Shown here: piece after piece, positions 33,391 to 43,793 of the stretch
How the letters are laid out: every line of letters begins with the position of its first letter
Numbering within the stretch: the first letter of the stretch is position 1
Assembly (NCBI RefSeq): GCF_010500215.1
Contig: NZ_JAAGOY010000004.1
Location: forward strand, 1 to 64,000
DNA from: Aliiroseovarius sp. PrR006
Lineage (GTDB): Bacteria; Pseudomonadota; Alphaproteobacteria; Rhodobacterales; Rhodobacteraceae
DNA length: 64,000 bases
Direction: 5' to 3'
Translations under genes and position numbers: made by a program
The notes under the pieces: generated by a model
What the model was told of the DNA's origin: nothing
Databases searched by the model: none
What the model saw: the letters and a program-made list of their open reading frames with translations, nothing else

Positions 33391-34749
33391 ATGACACAGG
33401 TAATGACTCTCCCTCAGCACATGCGTGCGGTTTTGGTTCTTGGCACCCCGCTGGTGGCCTCGCAACTGGCGCAGTTTTCCGTGCAGATCACCGACACGAT
33501 CATGCTGGGCTGGTACGGGGTCGAGGAACTGGCCGCCGTCACGCTGGCGGGCACGTTCTTCTTCATCTTCCTGATCATGGGGGCCGGACCGGGCTTTGCC
33601 TTGATGCCGATGGTCGCCGAGGCGGAAGAGGCAGGAGACGAGGTGCGTGTTCGGCGCCTGACCCGAATGGCACTGTGGATCTCGGTGGGGTTTGCGCTGG
33701 TGGTGCTGCCCCTGATGTGGATGTCTGGTCCGATCCTACAGGCGATGGGGCAGGATGAAGCACTTAGCCTGATTGCGCAGGACTACCTGCGGATTGCGGG
33801 CTTTGGCATGATCCCGTCCTTAATCGTGATGTCCTTACGCAGCTACCTGTCCGCGCTGGAACATGCACGCATTGTCCTGTGGGCGACGGTGATTGCTGCC
33901 GTGATGAACGGGGTCATCAACTACGCGCTGATCTTTGGTAATTGGGGTGCACCGGAACTCGGGGTGCGCGGCGCGGCGATTGCCTCGGTCACAATTCAGA
34001 TCGCAGCAGGGATCGTACTGTGGGTCTACGCGGCGCGTCTGAACCCGGAACAAGCCTTGTTCCAACGTCTGTGGAAGCCAGATTGGGAGGCCCTGATGGC
34101 GCTGCTCAGGCTGGGGGTTCCGATTGGCATGACCACCCTGGCCGAGGTCGGGATGTTCTCGGCCTCGACCATCGTTGTGGGGCTGATTGGCACGTTGGAG
34201 CTTGCGGCCCACGGCATCGCGCTTCAGATCACGGCACTGTTCTTCATGGTGCATCTGGGTCTGTCGATGACGGCAACGGTGCGCGCGGGCCGTGCATTGG
34301 GCCGCAAAGACGAACTGGGCCTGCGCCGGGGCGCGTTGGCGGTGACGTTAGCCTCTGTCCTATTCGGCGGGCTGACGGTCATCCTGTTCCTGATCTTCCC
34401 GGCACCGCTGATCCAGCTGTTCCTGGACCCGAACGAGGTGTTGCGCGCCGAGATCGTCGTGCTTGGCACATCGCTCTTGGTTGTCGCGGCCCTGTTCCAA
34501 TTTGCAGACGGCGCACAAGCCATCGCCATGGGGCTTCTGCGCGGCGTGCAGGATACGCGCGTGCCGATGATTATCGCCAGCCTCAGCTATTGGATCGTCG
34601 GGATGGGATCGTCCTATGTGCTGGGGATCACGCTGGGCTTTGGCGCGGTGGGCGTCTGGTGGGGGCTGCTTCTGGGCCTACTCTGTGCAGGCGCCTTCAT
34701 GTCGTGGCGCTTCTGGCTCCAGTCTTCGCGCATTGGCGTCCAAGGCTAA
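33391..34749 (+). CDS. MATE-family efflux transporter
   Basis: A 452-residue protein with about 12 membrane spans in two homologous halves. VLGTPLVASQLAQFSVQITDTIMLGWYGVEELAAVTLAGTFFF is the typical MATE N-terminus, and VPIGMTTLAEVGMFSASTIVVGLIGTLELAAHGIALQI is its counterpart in the second half. NorM-like pumps export cationic drugs with Na+ or H+. Substrate unknown. The ATG at 33391 has GAGGTGGGG directly upstream. Confidence 0.93.
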   Translation: MTQVMTLPQHMRAVLVLGTPLVASQLAQFSVQITDTIMLGWYGVEELAAVTLAGTFFFIFLIMGAGPGFALMPMVAEAEEAGDEVRVRRLTRMALWISVGFALVVLPLMWMSGPILQAMGQDEALSLIAQDYLRIAGFGMIPSLIVMSLRSYLSALEHARIVLWATVIAAVMNGVINYALIFGNWGAPELGVRGAAIASVTIQIAAGIVLWVYAARLNPEQALFQRLWKPDWEALMALLRLGVPIGMTTLAEVGMFSASTIVVGLIGTLELAAHGIALQITALFFMVHLGLSMTATVRAGRALGRKDELGLRRGALAVTLASVLFGGLTVILFLIFPAPLIQLFLDPNEVLRAEIVVLGTSLLVVAALFQFADGAQAIAMGLLRGVQDTRVPMIIASLSYWIVGMGSSYVLGITLGFGAVGVWWGLLLGLLCAGAFMSWRFWLQSSRIGVQG

Positions 34750-34863
34750 TGCAGCCGGCGGCCAACATCTTGCATTTTCTTGCTAATAATATCCCGGGGT
34801 GAGCCTCAACGAGGCGAGGGGCAGAGCCCCTAACGCCTACGCTTCGTGCGAAATAGATCCGCC

Positions 34864-35265
34864 TTAGCCCTTGATTAGCCGATCCGCCTTCTTGCGCACC
34901 AGCATGGTGCGCAGATCGTGCATGGCCAGCAAAAGCGCGTCGGTTACCTGTTCCAGATCTTCGTCTGACGCACGGGCCTGCGCCCAATGCGTTGTCAGAT
35001 TCAGGTGATCGACCGTTCGTAGGATGTCGTCAATCTCGCGCTGTTTCAGCTGCGTACGGCGCTGCTCCATCCACTCCGCGATCGCGGCGCTGTCCTGTTC
35101 GGATAACTCGCGACCGCCATGTGGTTTCACATCGCCGTTCTTGACGTTCACGACCGCAATCTGGTCCAGCTCGATCCGGCGCTGCCGATTTTCCGTATCA
35201 ACCTTGAACACGAAGGCCCCGTTTTCACGGACGCGGAAATAGTAGTCAGGCAGGACAGCGGACAT
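34864..35265 (-). CDS. Conserved hypothetical protein
   Basis: A 133-residue soluble protein with no recognised domain. The N-terminal half (YYFRVRENGAFVFKVDTENRQRRIELDQIAVVNVKNGDVKPHG) looks beta-rich and the C-terminal half is helical and charged (EWMEQRRTQLKQREIDDILRTVDHLN). Neighbouring aspartate aminotransferase is 32 bp upstream on the same strand. It may be co-transcribed; no function can be assigned. Confidence 0.6.
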   Translation of the reverse strand: MSAVLPDYYFRVRENGAFVFKVDTENRQRRIELDQIAVVNVKNGDVKPHGGRELSEQDSAAIAEWMEQRRTQLKQREIDDILRTVDHLNLTTHWAQARASDEDLEQVTDALLLAMHDLRTMLVRKKADRLIKG

Positions 35266-35297
35266 CTGGGACCTTTCGATTCGGATCGCCTTTGGTT

Positions 35298-36563
<1,266 letters not shown>

Positions 36564-36606
36564 TCATCAGGTGCCGCGTATCGACATTGTATGAGGAGAG
36601 ACAGGC

Positions 36607-37002
36607 ATGGAACAAACTGTAGCAAACGCTGATTGGTTTTCCGAAGACGCAGCGACCTTCGGGGATCGCCTTGCGGCGGCCCGCGAAGCCGAAAACATGA
36701 CGCAATCCGCTTTGGCAAGGCGGCTGGGTGTTAAGCTGAAAACCTTGCGGGGATGGGAAGAGGATCTTTCCGAACCGCGCGCCAACAAATTGCAGATGGT
36801 ATCGGGCGTTTTGAACGTATCCATGCGCTGGCTTTTGACCGGCGAAGGGGAAGGGGTCGAAGAGCCTGCGCTTGAGAATGGCGATGCGCCTGAAGTGCGT
36901 GATCTTCTGCTTGAAATTCGCGATATCAAGATGCAGATGAACCGTTCGGCCGACCAACTGGGGCGGCTTGAAAAACGCCTGCGCAAGCGGCTGGAAGGAT
37001 AA
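36607..37002 (+). CDS. XRE-family HTH regulator
   Basis: The protein has 131 residues. A Cro/CI helix-turn-helix occupies about residues 20-75 (FGDRLAAAREAENMTQSALARRLGVKLKTLRGWEEDLSEPR). The C-terminal part is a predicted coiled coil (VRDLLLEIRDIKMQMNRSADQLGRLEKRLRKRLEG) that could dimerise. It is three bases upstream of sdhE, so the two are co-transcribed. Target unknown. Confidence 0.85.
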   Translation: MEQTVANADWFSEDAATFGDRLAAAREAENMTQSALARRLGVKLKTLRGWEEDLSEPRANKLQMVSGVLNVSMRWLLTGEGEGVEEPALENGDAPEVRDLLLEIRDIKMQMNRSADQLGRLEKRLRKRLEG

Positions 37003-37005
37003 AAG

Positions 37006-37314
37006 ATGAGCGGCATTCCCTATGATCAGCTGAAGGAAACCCCGGGTGCGCGTTCAGGCGAAACGCCCGAGCATCGCGTCAAGCGGCTGGCCATGCGTTC
37101 GATGCGGCGCGGGATCAAAGAGATGGACATCATCCTAACCCGCTATGCGGATGATCATCTGGAAAATATGACCCCAGAAGAGCTGGACCTGTACGAGGCG
37201 CTGCTTGGCGAAAACGATCAGGATCTCTATCAGTGGGTGTCAGGCCAGCAGGATGCGCCCGAGGCCCTGTCCGACCTGATCTCACGGATCGCGCAGCACA
37301 TGCAGTCACGCTAA
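37006..37314 (+). CDS. sdhE: Succinate dehydrogenase flavinylation factor SdhE
   Basis: The protein has 102 residues. The RGxxE motif required for FAD attachment is present (SMRRGIKEMDIIL), followed by the acidic five-helix core (EELDLYEALLGENDQDLYQWVSGQ). SdhE attaches FAD to SdhA. It forms a two-gene unit with the XRE regulator (3-bp gap). The extended N-terminus of about 25 residues (ETPGARSGETPEHRVKRL) is common in alphaproteobacterial versions. Confidence 0.88.
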   Translation: MSGIPYDQLKETPGARSGETPEHRVKRLAMRSMRRGIKEMDIILTRYADDHLENMTPEELDLYEALLGENDQDLYQWVSGQQDAPEALSDLISRIAQHMQSR

Positions 37315-37441
37315 GTGGCCACGGAGTACAGGGCGATTTTCCGAAAATTGTCCTGAACTCTGGGGCAGTTTTCCGCGATATTTAACTGAATGTTCTCTTT
37401 TTCGGCTCAAGAGTCGTCTCAGTAACGGTTCGGAGAGACGC

Positions 37442-37939
37442 ATGAGCATGCATTTGCAAATCGGGCAATCGGTCAATCATGGCTTTGTTGTGCAGTATCT
37501 TGAGGCGCTGGCGTTGGTCGAGCGTTTGCACAGGTTGCTTCTGGATGTGATCAAGGATGAGTTTGAGCGCGTCGGCGTGTTGGAAGTAAACGCGGTTCAA
37601 GCGCTTTTGCTGTTCAATATCGGTGACAACGAGGTCACGGCGGGCGAGCTGAAAAGCCGCGGGTATTATCAGGGCTCCAACGTCTCCTACAACCTGAAGA
37701 AACTGGTCGAGATGGGCTATATGCACCATCAACGCTGCGAGATTGATCGCCGATCCGTCCGAGTGCGGTTAACGGAAAAAGGACGTGCGATCCGTGACAC
37801 CGTCGCGGGCCTGTTCGAACGTCACGCCGATGGATTGCAGTCGCGTGATGTTCTGTCATCGGACGGGATCAACGACATCAATACTGCCCTTAAACGTGTC
37901 GAACGCTATTGGACAGATCAGATCCGCTATATCTATTGA
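37442..37939 (+). CDS. ldtR: LdtR-type MarR regulator
   Basis: A 165-residue MarR protein. The stretch VQYLEALALVERLHRLLLDVIKDEFERVG...LEVNAVQALLLFNIGDNEVTAGELKSRGYYQGSNVSYNLKKLVEMGYMHHQRCEIDRRSVRVRLT is the highly conserved LdtR core. LdtR controls an L,D-transpeptidase gene in Liberibacter and relatives, and is near-universal in alphaproteobacteria. GGAGAG precedes the ATG. It is convergent with the DUF1194 gene, coding ends overlapping by 7 bp. Confidence 0.85.
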   Translation: MSMHLQIGQSVNHGFVVQYLEALALVERLHRLLLDVIKDEFERVGVLEVNAVQALLLFNIGDNEVTAGELKSRGYYQGSNVSYNLKKLVEMGYMHHQRCEIDRRSVRVRLTEKGRAIRDTVAGLFERHADGLQSRDVLSSDGINDINTALKRVERYWTDQIRYIY

Positions 37940-38673
37940 TCAGCGACGTACAGGGACGGCGACGCGTCTGACACCATCATCCCCTGCGTTTCACGTAAAA
38001 TCTTCTTGGTCATGGCGGTTTCGAATTCTTCGAAGCTGCGGGCTTGGATTGTGAAACTCCCAATGCCGTGCAGAACATATGCTTCGAAATACGAGGTCAG
38101 ATCGCGGTCGGGAACAGATGCGCTGATGACCAGTGCGTTGATGACGACGTTTCTCAGTTGCGGATCTTGTCGAACGTCTTGCGGACGAGGACCGGAATTT
38201 GATTGTCCGTCGCCTGAAAGGTCAAGGCTGTGGGACCAGCAGTCAGGTCGCTGCGACAACAGCTCGGCTCCGTAAAGCATCGCGCGCCCCAACCCGGTCG
38301 AGGGATCGACGGGTATTCGCGTGGTTCGGCGTAGACGATCTGCAATTCTGGAAATCACGGCTTCAGAGGTTAGCGCAGTCCAGTTTTGCAGCATCCGCTG
38401 ATGTCCCGGACCGCTCCATTCAAAAATGCTCAGTTCGATGACCGTCTCTGATGAGGCAAGCAGCTTTGCCACCACTTCCGGGCTTTCCAGTGCAGCAGCC
38501 AGACCATCCAACTGCAGGCGATATTCTTGGCTGTCGACAGATCCCGAAATATCCAGCCCCATCGCAAGCGCCTGCCTGCACTGAGGCTGCGAGAGTGCGA
38601 GTTGCGGGATCAAACAGATCACCGCCATGCACCCTAAGAAACGCAAGGCAGTTGCCCCGAATTTCGCCAGCAT
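37933..38673 (-). CDS. DUF1194 protein (von Willebrand A-like), secreted
   Basis: The protein has 246 residues. A signal peptide (MLAKFGATALRFLGCMAVICLIPQLALS) leads into a VWA-like fold: LAMGLDISGSVDSQEYRLQLDGLAAAL has the MIDAS-type D-x-S-x-S motif, and LDLSGDGQSNSGPRP the second metal motif. DUF1194 proteins have no known role. The ATG at 38673 has GTGAGG just upstream, overlapping the stop of the glyoxalase gene; the two are translationally coupled. Confidence 0.8.
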   Translation of the reverse strand: MLAKFGATALRFLGCMAVICLIPQLALSQPQCRQALAMGLDISGSVDSQEYRLQLDGLAAALESPEVVAKLLASSETVIELSIFEWSGPGHQRMLQNWTALTSEAVISRIADRLRRTTRIPVDPSTGLGRAMLYGAELLSQRPDCWSHSLDLSGDGQSNSGPRPQDVRQDPQLRNVVINALVISASVPDRDLTSYFEAYVLHGIGSFTIQARSFEEFETAMTKKILRETQGMMVSDASPSLYVADQ

Positions 38674-38678
38674 TGGCC

Positions 38679-39107
38679 TCACCAGTGCCCGGTGTTTTTC
38701 ATGCTGGCCCAAGGTTCCTGCGGGGGCAGGGGGGCTCCAGCCTGTAGCAATTCAACCGATACATTGTCAGGCGAACGCACAAAGGCCATCCGCCCATCGC
38801 GCGGCGGGCGATTGATCACCACGCCATTGTCCTGCAGATGCTGGCACATGGCATAGATATCCTCGACCTCATAGGCCAAATGCCCGAAATGGCGGCTGTC
38901 CGACGGCAACCCGTCATCGCCATCCCAATTATGGGTCAGCTCGACCGGGCATTCCGGCTGGCCCGGAGGTGCCATGAAAATCAGCGAAAACCGACCCTCT
39001 TCAAAATCCGAGTGCCGGGTTTTCTCAAGCCCGAGCAGTTCAAAGAATCGAATGCTGGCCTCTAGGTCTTTGACGCGGACCATCGTGTGCAAATAGCGAA
39101 GTTTCAT
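38679..39107 (-). CDS. gloA: Lactoylglutathione lyase (glyoxalase I)
   Basis: A 142-residue VOC protein. The metal ligands fit GloA: His7 in YLHTMVRVKDLEASIRFFE, Glu in VELTHNWD, His in FGHLAYEVEDIY and Glu in NVSVELLQ. GloA converts the hemithioacetal of methylglyoxal and glutathione to S-lactoylglutathione. It is transcribed with the DUF1194 gene. Its intact form contrasts with the broken VOC gene at 8974. Confidence 0.9.
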   Translation of the reverse strand: MKLRYLHTMVRVKDLEASIRFFELLGLEKTRHSDFEEGRFSLIFMAPPGQPECPVELTHNWDGDDGLPSDSRHFGHLAYEVEDIYAMCQHLQDNGVVINRPPRDGRMAFVRSPDNVSVELLQAGAPLPPQEPWASMKNTGHW

Positions 39108-39260
39108 TGGTGTATCCCCGATGAATGACTGGTTTCATGGTCAGCCTAGCAGGTGATTGCGGTGAGAACAGCCAAAACACGCGTTCCACGGCATATGGCT
39201 GTTTTTCCGAAAGCCGCAACTAGATATAGTGGCGGGGCAGCCAAGAAAGAGAGATTCGCA

Positions 39261-40169
39261 ATGTCATTGAGCCCCGAGCAGATCCAGGAAATCGAAGAGC
39301 AACGCGCCCAGACCGGCACAACCCGCCGCGCCATCAGCGAAGGGATGGAAAAACACCTCTATACCGCGCATGAAGTGCTGGACCACGGCTTTGTCCGCGT
39401 GATCGACTATATGGGCGATGACGCCGCGATTTGTCAGGCCGCGCGGGTGTCTTACGGTAAGGGCACCAAATCGGTGCAGAACGACGAAGGGCTGATCCGC
39501 TATCTGATGCGCCACTGGCACTCGACCCCGTTCGAGATGTGCGAGATCAAGCTGCATGTGAAGCTGCCCGTCTTCGTGGCGCGCCAGTGGATCCGTCACC
39601 GGACCGCGAACGTGAATGAATACTCGGCGCGTTATTCAATCCTCGATCGCGAGTTCTATATCCCCGCGCCCGAACACATCGCCGCGCAATCGGTGGTGAA
39701 CAACCAAGGCCGTGGCGCAACGCTGCAAGGCGAAGAAGCCGCCCGCGTGCTGGAAATCCTGAAGGCCGACAGCAACCGCGCCTATGATCACTATGAAGAA
39801 ATGATCAGTGACGAAGGGCAGGACGGTCTGGCCCGCGAACTGGCCCGCATGAACCTGCCCGCCAACATCTATACCCAATGGTACTGGAAGGTGGACCTGC
39901 ACAACCTGTTCCACTTCCTGCGCCTGCGCGCCGACCACCACGCCCAATACGAAATCCGCGTCTATGCCGACGCAATCTGCAAGGTCGTCGCCGACTGGGT
40001 CCCCGCCGCCTATGGCGCGTTCGAGGACTACCGCCTTGGCGGCGCCAACCTCTCCGGCCGCGCGATGGATTGTGTGCGCCGGATGCTGAAAGGCGAAGAG
40101 GTCACGCAGGAGAACTCGGGCATGTCCAAGGGGGAATGGCGCGAGTTTGAGGCGGAGTTGAATGGATGA
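39261..40169 (+). CDS. thyX: Flavin-dependent thymidylate synthase
   Basis: A 302-residue ThyX. The RHRxxSxNEYSxR-type motif is present as [13 protein letters not shown] (112-124), with [13 protein letters not shown] before it. ThyX makes dTMP from dUMP using methylene-tetrahydrofolate and FAD. AAGAGAGA precedes ATG 39261. Its stop overlaps the start of an AT-rich gene by 8 bp. Confidence 0.95.
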   Translation: MSLSPEQIQEIEEQRAQTGTTRRAISEGMEKHLYTAHEVLDHGFVRVIDYMGDDAAICQAARVSYGKGTKSVQNDEGLIRYLMRHWHSTPFEMCEIKLHVKLPVFVARQWIRHRTANVNEYSARYSILDREFYIPAPEHIAAQSVVNNQGRGATLQGEEAARVLEILKADSNRAYDHYEEMISDEGQDGLARELARMNLPANIYTQWYWKVDLHNLFHFLRLRADHHAQYEIRVYADAICKVVADWVPAAYGAFEDYRLGGANLSGRAMDCVRRMLKGEEVTQENSGMSKGEWREFEAELNG

Positions 40170-40896
40170 TCAAATTGAACGCAAGCTTTGCGTGGTTTGT
40201 GCGGAGACTATTCCTAAACAAGCTCTAATTTGTGTTAGCTGCCAAAGCTATCAAGATTGGCGCAGACATTTGTCCATCGGTAATAGTTCACTAGCACTCA
40301 TTGTCGCGCTCCTAGCCGTCCTTGGTCCCGCTACTTCTGGTGTTATTAGCTTGCTCACGTGGCGCGAAGATGCGCTGACTAAGAAAGTAGAGTTTGCGAT
40401 AGCTGAGCTTTCGCAGCATATGGCCACCGTTTTAGTTTCTAATCGGTCTGACCGTGCTTTTATTGTCAGCGAATTTCAGTGCCAGCTTATGATCCCCTTT
40501 GACCGAAGGGATATCTTTGGAGTGGTGGAAAGCGCAGACGATTCAGGTTTTAGATGGCCGATCAAAAGTCAGACATTTGGGGTTCTTGCCAGCTTTGAGG
40601 CCGTGCAGCCGCAAGTAGTTTGGGCTCAAAGTCAAGCAACAGTAGTTTTTATAAGTGACTACATCTCTCCTCCATTAGAATTTGGGGGCGCGCCTGAGAT
40701 GCAAGCGAGTAGCTTGTGCTATATGTCCGGCAAAACAGATTCAAACGGTGAGGAGGCTGATGGGCAACTACTTAGACCTCGGGATTTGCTCGCTTTCGAC
40801 GCCTTGGAGGTGATTGAAAGAATGGATTTTGGTACAGAGCGTGCCGAGGAAAAAGAAGCGCTGGTGTCGCGAGTGGTAAACGAGCGCGAACAGTAG
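40162..40896 (+). CDS. AT-rich zinc-ribbon membrane protein, unknown function
   Basis: The protein has 244 residues. A zinc ribbon with two CxxC pairs ([19 protein letters not shown], residues 9-27) is followed by one membrane helix ([24 protein letters not shown]) and a soluble domain of about 170 residues with no recognised motif. The ribbon would lie on one face of the membrane and the large domain on the other. Base composition and codons are much richer in A+T than thyX, whose 3' end it overlaps by 8 bp, a sign of acquisition. No close neighbour hints at a role. Confidence 0.55.
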   Translation: MDDQIERKLCVVCAETIPKQALICVSCQSYQDWRRHLSIGNSSLALIVALLAVLGPATSGVISLLTWREDALTKKVEFAIAELSQHMATVLVSNRSDRAFIVSEFQCQLMIPFDRRDIFGVVESADDSGFRWPIKSQTFGVLASFEAVQPQVVWAQSQATVVFISDYISPPLEFGGAPEMQASSLCYMSGKTDSNGEEADGQLLRPRDLLAFDALEVIERMDFGTERAEEKEALVSRVVNEREQ

Positions 40897-40928
40897 GTTT
40901 TTTGCGTTAATATCGACTAAATCCGTAA

Positions 40929-40980
40929 GCCCGTGCCGCGCACGGGCAGCGCCCGACCCTCCCCACGGGAGGGCGCTTTT
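40929..40980 (+). terminator. Two hairpins after the zinc-ribbon gene
   Basis: GCCCGTGC/GCACGGGC is followed by GCGCCC...GGGCGC and TTTT, consistent with a tandem terminator for the gene ending at 40896. Confidence 0.65.
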
Positions 40981-41031
40981 GCGCCCACCCAGGGTCAGGC
41001 GCCGCCCTCAGCAGATACCGCACTCCCCAAA

Positions 41032-41066
41032 GAAAAACCCCGCCGAGTTTTCACTCTGCGGGGTTT
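41032..41066 (-). terminator. Terminator after cspA
   Basis: AACCCCGC and GCGGGGTT arms; on the minus strand the stem is followed by TTTTTCTTT, 25 bp past the cspA stop. Confidence 0.85.
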
Positions 41067-41092
41067 CGAAATTCTTACGGGTTGAGGCTAGC

Positions 41093-41311
41093 TTAGCCCT
41101 GAACCTCAAGATCAATAGCCGACTGGCGACCGTCACGACCTTCTTGCAGCTCATAAGCCACTTTGGTGTTGTCAGCCAGACCGGTCAGGCCCGAACGCTC
41201 AACAGCCGAGATGTGTACAAACACGTCTTTGCCGCCGTTATCAGGCGCGATGAAGCCATAGCCTTTGGTGGTGTTGAACCATTTTACGGTGCCGGTTTGT
41301 TTATCGGACAT
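41093..41311 (-). CDS. cspA: Cold-shock protein, CspA family
   Basis: A 72-residue single cold-shock domain with RNP1 KGYGFIAP and RNP2 VFVHI. It binds single-stranded RNA and DNA and acts as an RNA chaperone. AGGAG precedes ATG 41311. About 265 bp separate it from the divergent ArsC-like gene; csp transcripts often have long, structured 5' leaders, and the upstream region could hold one. Confidence 0.93.
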   Translation of the reverse strand: MSDKQTGTVKWFNTTKGYGFIAPDNGGKDVFVHISAVERSGLTGLADNTKVAYELQEGRDGRQSAIDLEVQG

Positions 41312-41576
41312 ATCCGCTTCTCCTATGTTTAACCCTGCAGTTTGCGGGGCTTTCGTTCGCAATCAGGTATCGTCCGACTGCATGAAAGGAGGCGGTAGAT
41401 AGTTCTGTCTTACCCGGCCTAATGTGGGCACGGAGCGGCAAATTGCAAGGAAAACCTTGCCATTGCCGGAATTGCAGCGGGTCTCTGCGTCCTTTCGTTT
41501 CACGCCGATTACGGTCATAACGGGCGTTGGCGGCACCATGGGCGGGCCGCGTGACAGGAATATGACAGGGGGCAAT

Positions 41577-41912
41577 ATGCGCATCTGGGGACTGAAAAAC
41601 TGTGACACCTGCCGCAAGGCTGTGAAGGCGCTGGAAGCTGCGGGTCGGGCGCCTGATTATGTGGATGTGCGCGCCGATGGGGTGGACGCCGCCGATCTGG
41701 AGCGGTTTTTTGCAGCGTTTGGAGATGCGCTGGTCAACAAGCGTTCGACCACGTGGCGGGGGTTGTCTGAGGACGAGCGGGCCGGGGAGCCGGTGGCTTT
41801 GTTGGCACAGCATCCCACATTGATGAAGCGCCCGGTGATCGAGGCAGACGGCCAGTTGACGCTGGGTTGGGACGCAAAAACACAGACGCACTGGTTGGAG
41901 AACCGCGCCTGA
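41577..41912 (+). CDS. ArsC/Spx-family reductase-like protein
   Basis: A 111-residue thioredoxin-fold protein. LKNCDTCRKAVKALEAAG has the CxxC motif, and LMKRPVIEADGQLTLGWD is the conserved cis-proline and C-terminal segment. The family includes ArsC and YffB-like proteins; this short form resembles YffB, whose substrate is not arsenate. GGGGGC precedes the ATG. Confidence 0.8.
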   Translation: MRIWGLKNCDTCRKAVKALEAAGRAPDYVDVRADGVDAADLERFFAAFGDALVNKRSTTWRGLSEDERAGEPVALLAQHPTLMKRPVIEADGQLTLGWDAKTQTHWLENRA

Positions 41913-41947
41913 TCCCCTATCTGGGATGAATGAGCAGGAGAAATGTG

Positions 41948-42304
41948 ATGCGTAATGCCGCGTTGGTTTTGGGTGTGATTGCAGGTGTTTTGGGCATGAT
42001 CGTCGGATTTTTTGGATATGGATACACGGAAGTGATCGACCGCTTTGGCGAGCTTCCGGACTTGGCTGAACAGGTCGAGCATCCCGGACGCGTGCGGGCC
42101 TTTGCCCTGATTGCGCCTCTGTTGGCATTGGCGGGCGGTGCAATGGCACGCTCGGTCGCGCAGGTTGGGGGCGCGTTGATGTTGGCCTCGGCCGCGGGGA
42201 TGTATTTCGCCTTCGGCTACGGTGTCTTCACCATGTTTCCCATCGCGCTTGCCGCGCTGGGCGGGCTTTTGGCGCTGGCCGCGGTGAAACCGGATCCGCA
42301 CTAA
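41948..42304 (+). CDS. Small membrane protein
   Basis: The protein has 118 residues and about four hydrophobic segments (ALVLGVIAGVLGMIVGFFGYGY, AFALIAPLLALAGGAMA, VGGALMLASAAGMYFAFGY, PIALAALGGLLALAAV). It resembles small DUF4064-type membrane proteins by pattern. AGGAG eight bases before 41948 decides the start. It lies 35 bp after the ArsC-like gene and may be co-transcribed. Function unknown. Confidence 0.65.
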   Translation: MRNAALVLGVIAGVLGMIVGFFGYGYTEVIDRFGELPDLAEQVEHPGRVRAFALIAPLLALAGGAMARSVAQVGGALMLASAAGMYFAFGYGVFTMFPIALAALGGLLALAAVKPDPH

Positions 42305-42328
42305 GCCGCGTTGAGATCTTGAAATTCA

Positions 42329-42355
42329 GACGCCCGCAGATTCGCTCTGCGGGTG
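42329..42355 (+). terminator. Terminator hairpin after the small membrane gene
   Basis: CCCGCAGA-TTCGC-TCTGCGGG followed by TGTTTGTCTTT. Confidence 0.7.
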
Positions 42356-42385
42356 TTTGTCTTTGTAGGCCCCGTCAGAATGAAG

Positions 42386-42411
42386 AAAGAGCACCCCGAA
42401 AGGTGCTCTTT
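42386..42411. terminator. Bidirectional terminator, end of buf operon
   Basis: AAAGAGCACC-CCGAAA-GGTGCTCTTT is a perfect 10-bp stem, just past the stop of the DoxX gene on the minus strand. Confidence 0.85.
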
Positions 42412-42435
42412 CCCACAAGCAAACAAAACCACTGG

Positions 42436-42984
42436 TTACTTAAGCTTAAGGAGCCGGTCTGCCGAAAGCGATCCGGCGCCTTTCAGGACGAGGATCAACA
42501 AAATACCGACCCAGAACAGGCGCTGATCCAGAATAAGACTGTCGGGAATACGATCGAACCACGCACCCAGTGTCTCGGCATGTTCGATGCCCCCGTGACC
42601 GTAAAGATCGGTCAGGCTTTGCACGATGACGAAGCCGATCATCCCAAGCGAGGCCAAGCGGGTAAACAACCCGATCACGATCAGAAGCGGCAGGATGAAC
42701 TCGGCCACGGTGCCTGCGAAGACGACCGCCCAGTGGAAGAAGGTTAAGTCGCCGACGTTATAACTGGCGGCCTCCATCGCTTTCGGGAAGATCTGCGCAT
42801 AGGCGCCCAGCGAAGGCTTGAAGACGCCGAAGATACCCGGGCCTACTTTGGTCAGTGCAGATGCCCAGAAATACCCCAGAAGTGTGGCGGCAAAGGTGAA
42901 GCGCGCCAGCAGGGGCAAGGCTTCCGGTGCCGCGCGATCTGCTAGTCTGGCCAGCCGGTTGTGAATGTGCACCAAGGCTTGCAT
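42436..42984 (-). CDS. bufD: DoxX-family membrane protein of the bufferin operon (BufD-like)
   Basis: A 182-residue membrane protein with four spans: LLARFTFAATLLGYFWASAL, FFHWAVVFAGTVAEFILPLLIVIGLF, LASLGMIGFVIVQSL and LFWVGILLILVLKGAG. The PLLIVIGLFTRLASL signature marks the DoxX family. DoxX proteins are the fourth component of bufferin operons. It lies 20 bp after the DUF2063 gene. Role in bufferin maturation or transport is not established. Confidence 0.8.
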   Translation of the reverse strand: MQALVHIHNRLARLADRAAPEALPLLARFTFAATLLGYFWASALTKVGPGIFGVFKPSLGAYAQIFPKAMEAASYNVGDLTFFHWAVVFAGTVAEFILPLLIVIGLFTRLASLGMIGFVIVQSLTDLYGHGGIEHAETLGAWFDRIPDSLILDQRLFWVGILLILVLKGAGSLSADRLLKLK

Positions 42985-43004
42985 GGTGATGTCCTTCCTT
43001 CTTC

Positions 43005-43793
43005 TTAGTCGTCCCGGTCTATGCCGGTGATCGCCTGCGCTGCGATCAGGATCGTCAGCGTGGCAGCCAGATCGAAATCTGGTGTCTCGGATGTGGCGAG
43101 CCCCAGCGCGGTGCCAAAGCTGCGCCCTTTCAAAAGCGAGCTGACAAAGGACGCACCACCTTCGGGCAGCAGATGGGTTTTCGGCTCATACCCGATGCGC
43201 GAGATTAGGATGTCTTCACTGCCAGCACTGGGTTGTGGACCATCCGCCATGTTGAAGTCCCAGATGGACTTGGCGGGCCACTTTGCTTGCAGAACTTCAC
43301 AGGCCGGGGCGAGGGTCAGGCGGGCCTCCATCAAGTCGTGTTGTCCAAGGGCGGTCAAGTCGGCGGGGTCAATCGGATCGGCATCGCCCGCGTGATAGGC
43401 GCGGCGCAGGGCCAGTTCCAGACGGGCCACGTCCGGCAGGTATTTCAAGTGCAACGTGCCGGGGAAGCTTTCCAGAAAGCCGGGCAGGGCGGCACCGTAA
43501 TGCATCATTAGCTGAGAGGCAGGCGGATGAATGCGCAGATAGACCTTCGCCATCTCGCGAAAGAACTCGTCGCCCAAAAGCTTGGTCAATACCGGGAAGC
43601 CGGTCAGCATCGCCTCAGACAGGCTGTGCACCACGTTGTTGCGATAGACCGAGAAACGTTTGGTGGCCTGCTGGCCATCCGGGTTCACCAGCCCTTCGGG
43701 CACATCGGCCTGTGCGTTCAGGATCGCGGTGCGAAATTCGGCCTGCGAAACGGTGGCGCGGGCGGGCGTTTGGGGCAGTGTGTCTTGGGTCAT
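43005..43793 (-). CDS. bufC: DUF2063 partner of the MNIO enzyme (BufC-like)
   Basis: A 262-residue protein. FRTAILNAQADVPEGLVNPDGQQATKRFSVYRNNVVHSLSEAMLTGFPVLTKLLGDEFF is the typical DUF2063 N-terminal domain. DUF2063 proteins recognise the precursor peptide and present it to the DUF692 enzyme. The ATG overlaps the bufB stop (ATGA), so equal synthesis is expected. The longer reading upstream lacks a ribosome site and runs into bufB. Confidence 0.85.
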   Translation of the reverse strand: MTQDTLPQTPARATVSQAEFRTAILNAQADVPEGLVNPDGQQATKRFSVYRNNVVHSLSEAMLTGFPVLTKLLGDEFFREMAKVYLRIHPPASQLMMHYGAALPGFLESFPGTLHLKYLPDVARLELALRRAYHAGDADPIDPADLTALGQHDLMEARLTLAPACEVLQAKWPAKSIWDFNMADGPQPSAGSEDILISRIGYEPKTHLLPEGGASFVSSLLKGRSFGTALGLATSETPDFDLAATLTILIAAQAITGIDRDD

